This document shows positions 38,070-46,454 of a DNA stretch of 64,000 bases, piece by piece (position 1 is the stretch's first letter; each line of letters begins with the position of its first letter). Source of the DNA: Thermobaculum terrenum ATCC BAA-798 (lineage in GTDB: Bacteria > Chloroflexota > Chloroflexia > Thermobaculales > Thermobaculaceae); the NCBI RefSeq assembly GCF_000025005.1, contig NC_013525.1:62001-126000 (forward strand), written 5' to 3'. The position numbers and the translations under genes are program-made. Below the pieces are notes generated by a model, which ran no database searches, was not told the DNA's origin, and was given only the letters and a program-made list of their open reading frames with translations.

Positions 38070-38098
38070 TTGACGTGTATAAAAGTTAGGAATATACT
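38070..38098 (+). promoter_or_regulatory. Promoter of the pdh operon
   Basis: -35 TTGACG (38070-38075) and -10 TATACT (38093-38098) with a 17-base spacer, about 40 bases before pdhA. An 11-base palindrome TGCACGGTGCA (38113-38123) lies 15 bases downstream of the -10 and is a possible operator. Confidence 0.75.
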
Positions 38099-38138
38099 TG
38101 TCCGGCACTTGTTGCACGGTGCATATTAGGAGCGAGCT

Positions 38139-39128
38139 TTGGCCAAAATGGAAACACGTACAGAAAACAAAGAGCAACTCCTCGAGCTATATCGTAAGAT
38201 GCTCCTCATACGACACTTCGAGGAAAGAGCTGCCCAACTCTATACACAAGCCTATATAGGTGGCTACTGCCATCTCAATGTGGGAGAAGAGGCTACAGTA
38301 GTTGGCGCTCTAACCTCAATAAGAGAAGATGATTACGTCTTCACTTATTACCGAGAGCACGGACATGCATTGACTCTTGGTAGCGATCCCAAGGCAGTCA
38401 TGGCTGAGCTATGTGGTAAGGTTACAGGACTGTCTAAAGGTCGCGGGGGTTCTATGCACCTGTTTGACAAAAAGCATAGACTCTACGGAGGCTACGGTAT
38501 TGTAGGAGGACACTTACCCTTAGCTGTGGGTGCTGCCATGGCGATCGAATATAAAGGTGAGGACAGTATTGTGATGTGCCTCTTTGGTGAGGGTGCAACC
38601 AATATAGGTGCTTTCCATGAGGCGCTCAACCTGGCTAAGGTGTATCATCTGCCAGTGTTGTTCTTCTGCGTCAATAACCAGTACGCAATGGGCGCACGTG
38701 TTGATGAAGATTCCGCAGTTCCTGAGATGTGGATGAAAGCATGCGCTTATAATATGCCGGCGGAGAAGGTAGATGGCATGGACCTCTTCGCAGTACGCGA
38801 GGTCACCCAGCGCATGGTGGAGAAGGTAAGAGAAACCCGTGAACCAATGTTTCTTGAGGCTATAACCTATAGGTTTAGAGGTCACTCCATGGCCGATGCT
38901 GGCAGATATAGAACGCAGGAAGAGGTCAAGCAGTGGATGCAAAGAGATCCGATACATTTGACCGCTCGTAGGCTCGAGGAGATGGGTGTTCTGGATAGCG
39001 AGCTTAAGGCTAAGATAGAGTCCGAAGTTGAACAGGAAATAGAAGAGGCAACAAAGTTCGCTATAGAGAGTCCTGACCCTGATGTCAGCGATCTTTACAA
39101 ATACGTATATACAGAGGACGGTGAGTAA
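38139..39128 (+). CDS. pdhA: Pyruvate dehydrogenase E1 component, alpha subunit
   Basis: Thiamine-diphosphate-dependent decarboxylase half of the two-chain E1. The 329 residues carry YYREHGHALTLG, the SMHLFDK substrate/phosphorylation-loop region and the ThDP motif GEGATNIGAFHEALNLA...FCVNN, in which the usual Asp of GDG is Glu. TTG start behind AGGAG. It is the first gene of an E1alpha-E1beta-E2 set; acetoin dehydrogenase is the main alternative substrate class. Confidence 0.9.
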   Translation: MAKMETRTENKEQLLELYRKMLLIRHFEERAAQLYTQAYIGGYCHLNVGEEATVVGALTSIREDDYVFTYYREHGHALTLGSDPKAVMAELCGKVTGLSKGRGGSMHLFDKKHRLYGGYGIVGGHLPLAVGAAMAIEYKGEDSIVMCLFGEGATNIGAFHEALNLAKVYHLPVLFFCVNNQYAMGARVDEDSAVPEMWMKACAYNMPAEKVDGMDLFAVREVTQRMVEKVRETREPMFLEAITYRFRGHSMADAGRYRTQEEVKQWMQRDPIHLTARRLEEMGVLDSELKAKIESEVEQEIEEATKFAIESPDPDVSDLYKYVYTEDGE

Positions 39129-40103
39129 TTGGCTGTCAAGACCTATCGCGAAGCACTCAACGAAGCTCTTAGAGAGGAGATGGAACGCGATCCCAATGTC
39201 TTCATCATAGGAGAAGACGTTGGGAAGTTTGAAGGAGCATATAGAGTAACTCAAGGGCTTTTAGCTCAGTTCGGACCTAAGAGAGTCAGAGACGCCCCCA
39301 TATCAGAAACAGGCTTCCTTGGGGCTGGTATAGGGGCCGCGATGCTTGGCCTGAGGCCGGTAGTGGAGTTCATGACCATAAACTTTATCCTCGTGGCCAT
39401 GGATCAAGTCATCAACCACGCAGCCAAGATACGCTACATGTTCGGTGGCGAAGTATCCGTACCTATGGTTATACGTGCTCCAGGTGGTGCAGGCCAGCAG
39501 CTGACTGCCCAGCACTCACAGAGTTTCGAGGTATGGTTTGCTCACACACCAGGGCTAAAGGTCATGGCTCCATCGAGTCCCTCTGATGCAAAGGGGATGC
39601 TCAAGACCGCTATAAGAGACCCAGACCCTGTCTTCTTCCTGGAGAACTTAGCTCTCTATAACACTAAGGGCGAAGTTCCTGAGGGAGAATATACTGTGCC
39701 TCTAGGCAAGGCTGACGTAAAACGTCAAGGCACAGACGTAACTCTTATCTCCCACTCAAGGGCCGTGAACTGGTGCTTGCAAGCAGCGCAACAGCTTGAG
39801 AAAGAGGGCGTGAGCGTGGAGGTAGTAGACCTTAGGTCGTTAAGACCTCTCGACATGGAGACGGTAATAGAGTCCGTGAAGAAGACCAATAGAGCAGTCA
39901 CAGTAGAGGAAGGATGGCTGAGCTTTGGCGTGGGGGCGGAGGTAGCCAGCAGACTAATGGAGCAGGCTTTTGACTACTTAGACGCCCCAGTACTAAGAGT
40001 TGGTGGAGCAGAGGTGCCAATGCCCTATGCCAAACCCCTGGAGAGGGCCGCTATGCCCTCAGTAGACAAGATAGTTGCGAGAGTCAGAGAAGTACTCGAG
40101 TAA
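39129..40103 (+). CDS. pdhB: Pyruvate dehydrogenase E1 component, beta subunit
   Basis: Second half of the E1 active site. The 324 residues show VFIIGEDVGKFEGAYRVT, the conserved RDAPISETGFLGAGIGAAMLGLRPVVE, and HSQSFEVWFAHTPGLKVMAPS, ending with the transketolase C-terminal fold (VEEGWLSFGVGAEVASRL). The TTG start abuts the pdhA stop codon, so the pair is translationally coupled. Confidence 0.93.
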   Translation: MAVKTYREALNEALREEMERDPNVFIIGEDVGKFEGAYRVTQGLLAQFGPKRVRDAPISETGFLGAGIGAAMLGLRPVVEFMTINFILVAMDQVINHAAKIRYMFGGEVSVPMVIRAPGGAGQQLTAQHSQSFEVWFAHTPGLKVMAPSSPSDAKGMLKTAIRDPDPVFFLENLALYNTKGEVPEGEYTVPLGKADVKRQGTDVTLISHSRAVNWCLQAAQQLEKEGVSVEVVDLRSLRPLDMETVIESVKKTNRAVTVEEGWLSFGVGAEVASRLMEQAFDYLDAPVLRVGGAEVPMPYAKPLERAAMPSVDKIVARVREVLE

Positions 40104-40135
40104 AGCATATTTGAGATCAGGAGTGAATTGCTGAT

Positions 40136-41377
40136 ATGAACCTAACGATGCCTAGACTTAGCGATACCATGGAGGAAGGCACCGTAGGTAAGTGGCTCAA
40201 GAAAGAAGGTGACTCCTTCAAAAAAGGTGAGGCAATAGCCGAGATACAGACAGATAAAGCTAACATGGAGCTTGAGGCCTTTCAGGATGGAGTCATTGAG
40301 AAGATACTCGTCCAGGAAGGACAAACCGTACCAGTAGGAGAGCCAATAGCAATCATCCGCTCACCATCGGAGGCGCCAGGACCTTCTGAGACACCCACTA
40401 CAGAAGAACCAAAGCATGAAACTAAACCCCAAGAGCCTGTGCAGGAGCAAACTCCTCAGCCAGCTGAAAGCCCGATTCCGATCGCTCCGCGTGAGGAGGC
40501 GGGGACTGCTGGCCCTCAAGGCCGTATAAAGGCTTCGCCTCTTGCTCGACGTATCGCACAGGAACTAGGTATAGACCTTGCCACCGTCAAAGGTACAGGC
40601 CCTAACGGCAGGATCAAGAGAGAAGATGTAGAGAGAGCAGCTGCATCAAGGACTCAGGCACCCAAAGTTGAAGAGATACCTGCCGCAGAGGCAGCACCAC
40701 CCAGCAGAGTAGAGCCCTTTACTCGCATTCAGAGCATCATCGCTCAGAGGATGGTGCAAAGCAAGACGCAGGTACCACACATCTATATCACTATTGAATT
40801 GGATATGTCTAAGGCCATAGCTTTGCGACAGGAGATCAATCAGTTAGGTGAGCCACCTGTAAGCTTCAACGATATGGTTATAAAGGCCTGTGGCTTGGCG
40901 CTGCGTAACTATCCGTTAGCTAATGCCTCTTATGTTGATGGAGGTATAAAGTATAACGAACAAGTAAATGTGGGCTTTGCCGTAGCTACTAAAGGGGCTC
41001 TGTATGTCCCTGTAATAAGAGATGCTGACAAGAAGAACCTCAGGCAGATAGCTGCTGAAACCAGGGCTCTGATAAACAAAGCTAGAGAAAATAAGCTCAG
41101 CCCCCAGGATCTGTCTGGAGGAACATTCACAGTATCTAATCTGGGAATGTATGGTGTTGAGGAGTTTCAAGCCGTAGTTAACCAGCCTGAGGCTGCGATT
41201 CTTGCAGTTGGGGCAATCACCCAGAAGCCGGTCGTGCAGGATGGACAGATAGTTATAGGTAATCGTATGAGAGTAACTCTCTCAGCGGATCATCGTGTTC
41301 TGTACGGAGCCGACGCAGCAGAGTTTCTCAATGAGTTAAGGAAGTTCCTGGAAAATCCTCTGCTGCTGGCCTTCTAA
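40136..41377 (+). CDS. pdhC: Dihydrolipoamide acetyltransferase E2 (pyruvate type)
   Basis: Core acyltransferase. The 413 residues have one lipoyl domain with acceptor Lys41 in [12 protein letters not shown], a Pro/Glu/Thr-rich linker, a peripheral-subunit-binding domain ([20 protein letters not shown]), and the catalytic domain. The usual DHRxxDG signature reads DHRVLYG: the catalytic His is present but the Asp is Tyr. I recall the same Tyr form in cyanobacterial and plastid E2, so it is a family variant rather than a defect. ATG start. Confidence 0.92.
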   Translation: MNLTMPRLSDTMEEGTVGKWLKKEGDSFKKGEAIAEIQTDKANMELEAFQDGVIEKILVQEGQTVPVGEPIAIIRSPSEAPGPSETPTTEEPKHETKPQEPVQEQTPQPAESPIPIAPREEAGTAGPQGRIKASPLARRIAQELGIDLATVKGTGPNGRIKREDVERAAASRTQAPKVEEIPAAEAAPPSRVEPFTRIQSIIAQRMVQSKTQVPHIYITIELDMSKAIALRQEINQLGEPPVSFNDMVIKACGLALRNYPLANASYVDGGIKYNEQVNVGFAVATKGALYVPVIRDADKKNLRQIAAETRALINKARENKLSPQDLSGGTFTVSNLGMYGVEEFQAVVNQPEAAILAVGAITQKPVVQDGQIVIGNRMRVTLSADHRVLYGADAAEFLNELRKFLENPLLLAF

Positions 41378-41428
41378 GGAATACGATAAACCGGTGATGG
41401 GTGGGTAGCATGTTTGGAGGTAAATATA

Positions 41429-42463
41429 ATGGCAACCACCCAAGATGAAATCTCCGCAACTAATTCCCAGGACCGCCATACAGAACTCGGGCTAACCGCC
41501 GAAGACTTGAAGAAGATGTACCGTCTTATGGTACTTGCGCGCACACTCGACGAGCGCATGTGGATACTCAACAGACAGGGCAAAGTACACTTCGTTATAT
41601 CAGGGCAGGGGCAGGAAGGAGCTCAGATAGGGACAGCTTATGCTCTAAGACCTGGAGTGGACTTTTTCGTCCCGTATTACCGTGATCTGACAGTTTGCCT
41701 GTACGCTGGTGTAACGCCAAGAGAGATCATGCTGTCCCTATTTGCGCGAGCTGATGACCCAGCTAGCGGAGGCAGACAGATGCCGGGTCATTACAGCTAC
41801 AAACCGCTGAAGATCGTAACGGGATCGAGCCCTATCGCCACCCAGATACCTCATGCCGTGGGCATAGCACTGGCATCCAAGATCAAGAATGAAGATGTCG
41901 TCACTGCTGTATGGTTTGGAGAGGCAGCAAGCAGCAAAGGTGATTTCCATGAGGGTCTTAATTTTGCAGGCGTGATAAAGGCTCCCGTCATATTTATATG
42001 CGAGAACAACCATTACGCTATCTCTGTTCCCCAAAACAAACAGATGGCCGTTCCCAATGTGGCAGACAAAGCCTGTGCATATGGCTTTCCAGGCGTAGTA
42101 ACTGACGGCAATGACGTCTTGGATGTATACAAAGCCATGAAGGCTGCTGTTGAAAGAGCAAGAGCTGGTGAAGGTCCGACACTTATAGAATGTAAAACTT
42201 ATAGGATAGTACCCCATTCCTCAGATGATGATGAGAGCCGATACAGAACCAAGGTAGAAGTTGAGGAATGGAAGAGAAAGGGACCTATCGAAAGGCTACG
42301 AACCTACATGCAGGCCCAGGGTATATGGTCCGAAGAATTCGAAAATCAGGTAAAGAGCGAGGCATTGTCAATCGTAGATGATGCTACTAGATTCGCAGAG
42401 CAAGCCTCCCCTCCATCTCCATCATCACTACTTAGGCATGTTTTTGCTGAGGAGGCAAAATGA
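41429..42463 (+). CDS. bkdA1: Branched-chain alpha-keto acid dehydrogenase E1 alpha subunit
   Basis: ThDP-dependent decarboxylase subunit for 2-oxo acids from Leu, Ile and Val. The 344 residues have the RQGKVHFVISGQGQEGAQIG region, the GGRQMPGHY and IVTGSSPIATQIPHAVG segments seen in this branch, and FGEAASSKGDFHEGLNFAG...ICENNHYAIS. ATG 41429 has GGAGG seven bases upstream, so I use it rather than a TTG 15 bases earlier. It opens the second E1-E2 set. Confidence 0.88.
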   Translation: MATTQDEISATNSQDRHTELGLTAEDLKKMYRLMVLARTLDERMWILNRQGKVHFVISGQGQEGAQIGTAYALRPGVDFFVPYYRDLTVCLYAGVTPREIMLSLFARADDPASGGRQMPGHYSYKPLKIVTGSSPIATQIPHAVGIALASKIKNEDVVTAVWFGEAASSKGDFHEGLNFAGVIKAPVIFICENNHYAISVPQNKQMAVPNVADKACAYGFPGVVTDGNDVLDVYKAMKAAVERARAGEGPTLIECKTYRIVPHSSDDDESRYRTKVEVEEWKRKGPIERLRTYMQAQGIWSEEFENQVKSEALSIVDDATRFAEQASPPSPSSLLRHVFAEEAK

Positions 42464-43450
42464 ATGGCAACCAAAACCGTCATACAGACTATTAGAGACA
42501 CCTTGTTTGAGGAGATGGAGCGCGATGAAAGAATCATAATCCTTGGGGAAGATGTCGGTCTGGCTGGTGGAGTATTCGGAGCTACGAAAGGCTTACAAGA
42601 AAGATTTGGAGAATGGCGAGTGATCGATACTCCCCTGGCAGAATCGGCCATCATAGGTACGGCGATTGGAGCAGCCTTAAACGGTTTACTCCCCATTCCA
42701 GAGATACAATTCGCAGATTTTATACACCCGGCTTTTGATCAGATAGTAAACGAAGCCGCTCGCATACGTTACAGATCTAATGGCGCATGGAATGTACAGA
42801 TGGTTATACGCTGCCCTTGGGGCGGTGGTATTCATGGAGCGCTCTATCATTCTCAGAGCGTAGAGGCCTTTTTCACTCATGTTCCAGGGCTAAAAGTCGT
42901 TGCTCCAAGCACTCCATACGACGTAGCAGGACTGCTCCGTAGCTCGATAGATGACCCGGATCCCGTATTATTTCTAGAACACAAGAAGACCTACAGGTTG
43001 ATAAAGGGAGAGGTACCTGAGGGAAGCCGATTCAAAGTACCTATAGGCAAAGCCAAAGTCGTGCGTCAAGGGAGTGACGTGAGCGTATTTGCATACGGGC
43101 TCATGGTTCATCAATCACTGGAAGCTGCCAACTTACTCTCGAACGAGGGGATAGAAGCCGAGGTGATTGACCTTAGGACTCTATCGCCTCTAGATAAGGA
43201 AACTATCTTAAACTCTGTGGCCAAGACAGGCAAAGCCTTGATAGTCCACGAAGATAACATCACTGGTGGTTTCGGGGCTGAGGTGGCGGCAATTATAGCT
43301 TCAGAAGGATTCGAGTATATGGACGGCCCCATCACCCGCCTGGCAGGACCAGATGTACCTGCTATTCCATTCGCTAGCACCCTCGAAGAAGCATTCTTAC
43401 CAAACACCTATAAAATAGCGGAGGCTATTCGTAACCTTGCCAAGTACTAA
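42464..43450 (+). CDS. bkdA2: Branched-chain alpha-keto acid dehydrogenase E1 beta subunit
   Basis: The 328 residues pair with the preceding alpha chain. Motifs: IILGEDVGLAGGVFGATKGL, RVIDTPLAESAIIGTAIGAA, and WGGGIHGALYHSQSVEAFFTHVPG, then the C-terminal domain IVHEDNITGGFGAEVAAII. Its ATG directly abuts the TGA of bkdA1. The substrate type is inferred from family pattern and pairing and is less certain than the enzyme class. Confidence 0.88.
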   Translation: MATKTVIQTIRDTLFEEMERDERIIILGEDVGLAGGVFGATKGLQERFGEWRVIDTPLAESAIIGTAIGAALNGLLPIPEIQFADFIHPAFDQIVNEAARIRYRSNGAWNVQMVIRCPWGGGIHGALYHSQSVEAFFTHVPGLKVVAPSTPYDVAGLLRSSIDDPDPVLFLEHKKTYRLIKGEVPEGSRFKVPIGKAKVVRQGSDVSVFAYGLMVHQSLEAANLLSNEGIEAEVIDLRTLSPLDKETILNSVAKTGKALIVHEDNITGGFGAEVAAIIASEGFEYMDGPITRLAGPDVPAIPFASTLEEAFLPNTYKIAEAIRNLAKY

Positions 43451-43482
43451 ACCACTAGCTTGCCTATATATGAGGAGTCAGT

Positions 43483-44745
43483 ATGCGTATCACCATGCCA
43501 CAGCTAGGGGAAAGCGTCGTAGAAGGTACTATCGGTAAGTGGTTCAAGAAGGAGGGGGAAACCGTTCAGGAATATGAACCCCTTCTCGAGGTTATCACTG
43601 ACAAGGTCAGTGCCGATTACCCCTCGCCAATCACAGGCAAAATAGTCAAGATACTGGTTCCTGAGGGGCAAACTGTGCCAGTAGGCACAGAGATAGCCGA
43701 AGTAGAAATCATCTCCGAAAAGGAGCCAGAAGCAACTGCAGCTAGCACTCGCTCTGAGCCTGACGAATCGGCTCAACAGCAGGATACCTTGACCGTTCAC
43801 CTAACTAGGGATAAGGGTAAGCCTCATAGGTACTCCCCAGCTGTAAGAAGGCTTGCTGAAGAATACAAGCTGGATCTTTCAAAGATCAAGGGGTCTGGAT
43901 TAGGGGGCAGGGTTACTAAGAAAGATGTCGAGTCTTATATAAACACCCTGGAAAGCATTAAGAGGAACGAACCTGAAGGCGCTAAGGTCGCAGCTTACAA
44001 GCCTCAAGAGATTGCACCCAAGCCTTTGCATATGCTTCCAGGGGATGAGATTATACCCCTGACTCACATGAGGCGAGCTATAGCTGATCACATGGTGCAA
44101 AGCGTCTATACGGCTCCGCATGTCACAGCAGTCATAGAGGTGGATATGACCAGTATCGTACAGTATAGGGAAAGCATTAAGGACGCTTTCCAAAAACACG
44201 AAGGTATACCTATAACTTATCTCCCCTTTGTTGTGTCTGCCGTAGCACAAAGTCTAAGAGAGCATCCAATACTCAACTCTTCCTGGAGCGACGAGGGTAT
44301 AGTACTACATAAGCAGATAAACATAGGCATAGCTGTGGCCTTAGAAGACGGTCTGCTAGTACCGGTGATCAAGCAAGCTGATGAGAAAAATATCGTTGGC
44401 CTAGCAAGGACTATCTACGAGTTATCTAATAAAGCTAGGGCAGGTAAGCTATCTCCTGAAGACGTCCAGGGTGGTACATTCACAGTAAACAACCCTGGGA
44501 CATTTGGCACGATAATATCGACTCCAATTATAGTGCAGCCTCAGGCTGCTATACTGACCATGGAGGCTATAATCAAGCGTCCAGTAGTAATTAACGATGC
44601 TATAGCAATACGTTCTATGATGTATATGTGCTTATCATTCGATCACAGAATCCTGGATGGCCTACAGGCAGCCAGGTTCCTGCAAAGCGTAAAGAAGAAG
44701 TTAGAAACATTCGACCCCGACAAATTGGGGGTTGGCTACAGATAA
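43483..44745 (+). CDS. bkdB: Dihydrolipoamide acyltransferase E2 (branched-chain type)
   Basis: The 420-residue chain has one lipoyl domain with Lys41 in TDKVSADYPSP, a peripheral-subunit-binding domain (YSPAVRRLAEEYKLDLSKIKG), and a catalytic domain ending with the canonical SFDHRILDG, His and Asp both present, in contrast to the upstream pdhC. ATG start behind TGAGGAG. lipA follows 12 bp later. Confidence 0.9.
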   Translation: MRITMPQLGESVVEGTIGKWFKKEGETVQEYEPLLEVITDKVSADYPSPITGKIVKILVPEGQTVPVGTEIAEVEIISEKEPEATAASTRSEPDESAQQQDTLTVHLTRDKGKPHRYSPAVRRLAEEYKLDLSKIKGSGLGGRVTKKDVESYINTLESIKRNEPEGAKVAAYKPQEIAPKPLHMLPGDEIIPLTHMRRAIADHMVQSVYTAPHVTAVIEVDMTSIVQYRESIKDAFQKHEGIPITYLPFVVSAVAQSLREHPILNSSWSDEGIVLHKQINIGIAVALEDGLLVPVIKQADEKNIVGLARTIYELSNKARAGKLSPEDVQGGTFTVNNPGTFGTIISTPIIVQPQAAILTMEAIIKRPVVINDAIAIRSMMYMCLSFDHRILDGLQAARFLQSVKKKLETFDPDKLGVGYR

Positions 44746-44757
44746 TGGAGGATTAGC

Positions 44758-45669
44758 ATGAAGCCAGACGTAGAGCACATGAGCGATGGCAGGCCTGCCT
44801 ATGAGCTGCCCAAGCCCAGTTGGATCAAGGCCAGGATACCCAGTGGCCCCAACTACCAGGAGCTCAAGGGGTTGATGAGGGGTTTGGGGCTGCACACGGT
44901 GTGCGAGGAGGCGCACTGTCCCAACATAGGGGACTGCTGGGAGAGGCGCACAGCCACCTTCATGATCCTGGGCAGGGTGTGCACACGCTCCTGTGGGTTC
45001 TGTGCGGTGGAGACTGGCAGGCCTCCAGAGTACGACCTGCTGGAGCCTGGCAGGGTGGCGATGGCCGTCTCCAGATTGGGGCTCAGGCATGTGGTGGTGA
45101 CCTCCGTGGCCAGGGATGAGCTACCTGATGGGGGAGCTGAGATCTTTGCTCGCACCATCAGGGCCATCCACAGGAGGGTACCTGGTTGCTCGGTGGAGGT
45201 GCTGATCCCGGACTTTCGTGGGCAGGAGGATGCGATCAGGAAGGTGGTGGAGGCAGGGCCAGAGATCATCAACCACAACGTGGAGACTGTGCCGAGGTTG
45301 CACAGGCGTGTGAGGCCACAGGCCAAGTACGAGCGGAGTCTGAGGGTGTTGGAGCTGGCAGGGGAGCTTGGGGGAGAGGTGTTGACCAAGAGTGGGTTGA
45401 TGGTGGGTTTGGGGGAGAGCAGGCAGGAGCTGAGGGATGTGATGAGGGATCTCAGGAGTGTGGGGGTGGAGATATTGACGGTGGGGCAGTATCTGAGACC
45501 TTCCAGGGAGCATCTGCCTGTGGAGAAGTACTACACTCCCCAGGAGTTTGAGGAGCTCAAGCAGGAGGCTTTGGAGCTGGGGTTCAAGCATGTGGAGTCA
45601 GGTCCCCTGGTGCGCTCCTCCTACCACGCCGATCAGCAGGTATCCTCCCTCCTGCAAAAAGCCGTCTGA
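44758..45669 (+). CDS. lipA: Lipoyl synthase
   Basis: Radical-SAM enzyme that inserts two sulfurs into octanoyl groups of lipoyl domains. The 303 residues hold the auxiliary cluster motif CEEAHCPNIGDC, the radical-SAM CTRSCGFC and the C-terminal VRSSYHADQ. Context is excellent, between two E2 genes and lipB. Odd: the gene is much richer in G+C than its neighbours (39 of 60 bases in 44881-44940 and 38 of 60 in 45181-45240, against 20 of 60 in 44581-44640), with G-ending codons (GTG, CTG, TTG, GGG, AGG) dominating. The boundaries match the reading frame, suggesting replacement by a foreign or second-replicon copy. Confidence 0.97.
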   Translation: MKPDVEHMSDGRPAYELPKPSWIKARIPSGPNYQELKGLMRGLGLHTVCEEAHCPNIGDCWERRTATFMILGRVCTRSCGFCAVETGRPPEYDLLEPGRVAMAVSRLGLRHVVVTSVARDELPDGGAEIFARTIRAIHRRVPGCSVEVLIPDFRGQEDAIRKVVEAGPEIINHNVETVPRLHRRVRPQAKYERSLRVLELAGELGGEVLTKSGLMVGLGESRQELRDVMRDLRSVGVEILTVGQYLRPSREHLPVEKYYTPQEFEELKQEALELGFKHVESGPLVRSSYHADQQVSSLLQKAV

Positions 45670-45677
45670 TCTTCACC

Positions 45678-46373
45678 ATGATTACTCCCGTACCTCCGAC
45701 ACACAGCTACAAACATTCTCTCGATAGAAGGCCGGTAAAGGTACTGCGTATGGGCATTGTCCCATACATGGAGGCTTGGGAGCTACAAAAGAGCTTAGTA
45801 GCTAGCATAGCCTCAAATGAACATCCGGAATCATTAATCCTGCTTCAGCATCCCCACACATATACCATAGGTAGGAAAGGTGGACATGACCATCTTCTGG
45901 CTTCTATAGAGCAACTTCGGGCAATGAATGTCGAAGTTATAGAGACCGATAGGGGCGGTGATATAACATACCATGGACCTGAACAGATCGTGGGGTATCC
46001 TCTGATCAACCTCCGGAATATAGGTAGCGACGTGCATAAATATCTCCGCATGCTTGAAGAGGTGCTCATAAGAACCCTGAACGACTACGGCTTCTCAGCC
46101 CACAGGGATGAGCAATACACCGGCGTGTGGATCGGGAAAGCCAAGATAGCAGCTATTGGCGTCAAGATAAGCCGAGGTATAACAATGCATGGCTTCGCTA
46201 TCAACATCAACACGGATCTCAGATATTTCGACATGATAATTCCCTGTGGCATCACTGGTAGGAGTGTCACCAGTCTACAGGTTCTTCTAGGTCGCACAAT
46301 TCCCCTGGAAGAAGTTATGGACCACATAGAACATCACTTTTCAGAGGTATTTGAGGTCCAGATCACAAGATAA
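45678..46373 (+). CDS. lipB: Octanoyl-[acyl-carrier] protein transferase LipB
   Basis: Transfers octanoate from acyl carrier protein to lipoyl domains, the step before lipoyl synthase. The 231 residues have the DRGGDITYHGPEQIVGYPLI motif, the active-site Lys in AIGVKISRGITMHG and the Cys in IIPCGITGRSVTSL. The ATG lies 8 bp after lipA. Base composition is normal for the region, so the break with lipA is sharp. Confidence 0.95.
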   Translation: MITPVPPTHSYKHSLDRRPVKVLRMGIVPYMEAWELQKSLVASIASNEHPESLILLQHPHTYTIGRKGGHDHLLASIEQLRAMNVEVIETDRGGDITYHGPEQIVGYPLINLRNIGSDVHKYLRMLEEVLIRTLNDYGFSAHRDEQYTGVWIGKAKIAAIGVKISRGITMHGFAININTDLRYFDMIIPCGITGRSVTSLQVLLGRTIPLEEVMDHIEHHFSEVFEVQITR

Positions 46374-46388
46374 TAGTTAGATTTATAT

Positions 46389-46416
46389 TGCTCATATCAT
46401 GTAATATATATGAGCA
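46389..46416 (+). terminator. Hairpin after lipB
   Basis: Nine-bp stem (46389-46397 with 46408-46416) and a 10-base AT-rich loop, followed by CTTATTTCC. It lies 15 bases past the lipB stop and probably ends the pdh-bkd-lip run; the stem is AT-rich and the U-run imperfect. Confidence 0.5.
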
Positions 46417-46454
46417 CTTATTTCCTGTAAGTCTTTCATTGTAGGACCTCTAAG

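Noticed and set aside
37814..38138. T-box riboswitch upstream of alaS
   Set aside because: No T-box antiterminator signature or terminator pair could be found in the 325-bp gap on the alaS strand.
38520..39254. Antisense open frame across pdhA and pdhB (244 residues)
   Set aside because: Both sense genes are well supported and abut one another; the antisense product is rich in rare-looking residues and has no domain.
44701..45591. Several open frames on both strands inside lipA
   Set aside because: They are caused by the high GC content of lipA; the lipA frame alone has the three cysteine motifs.
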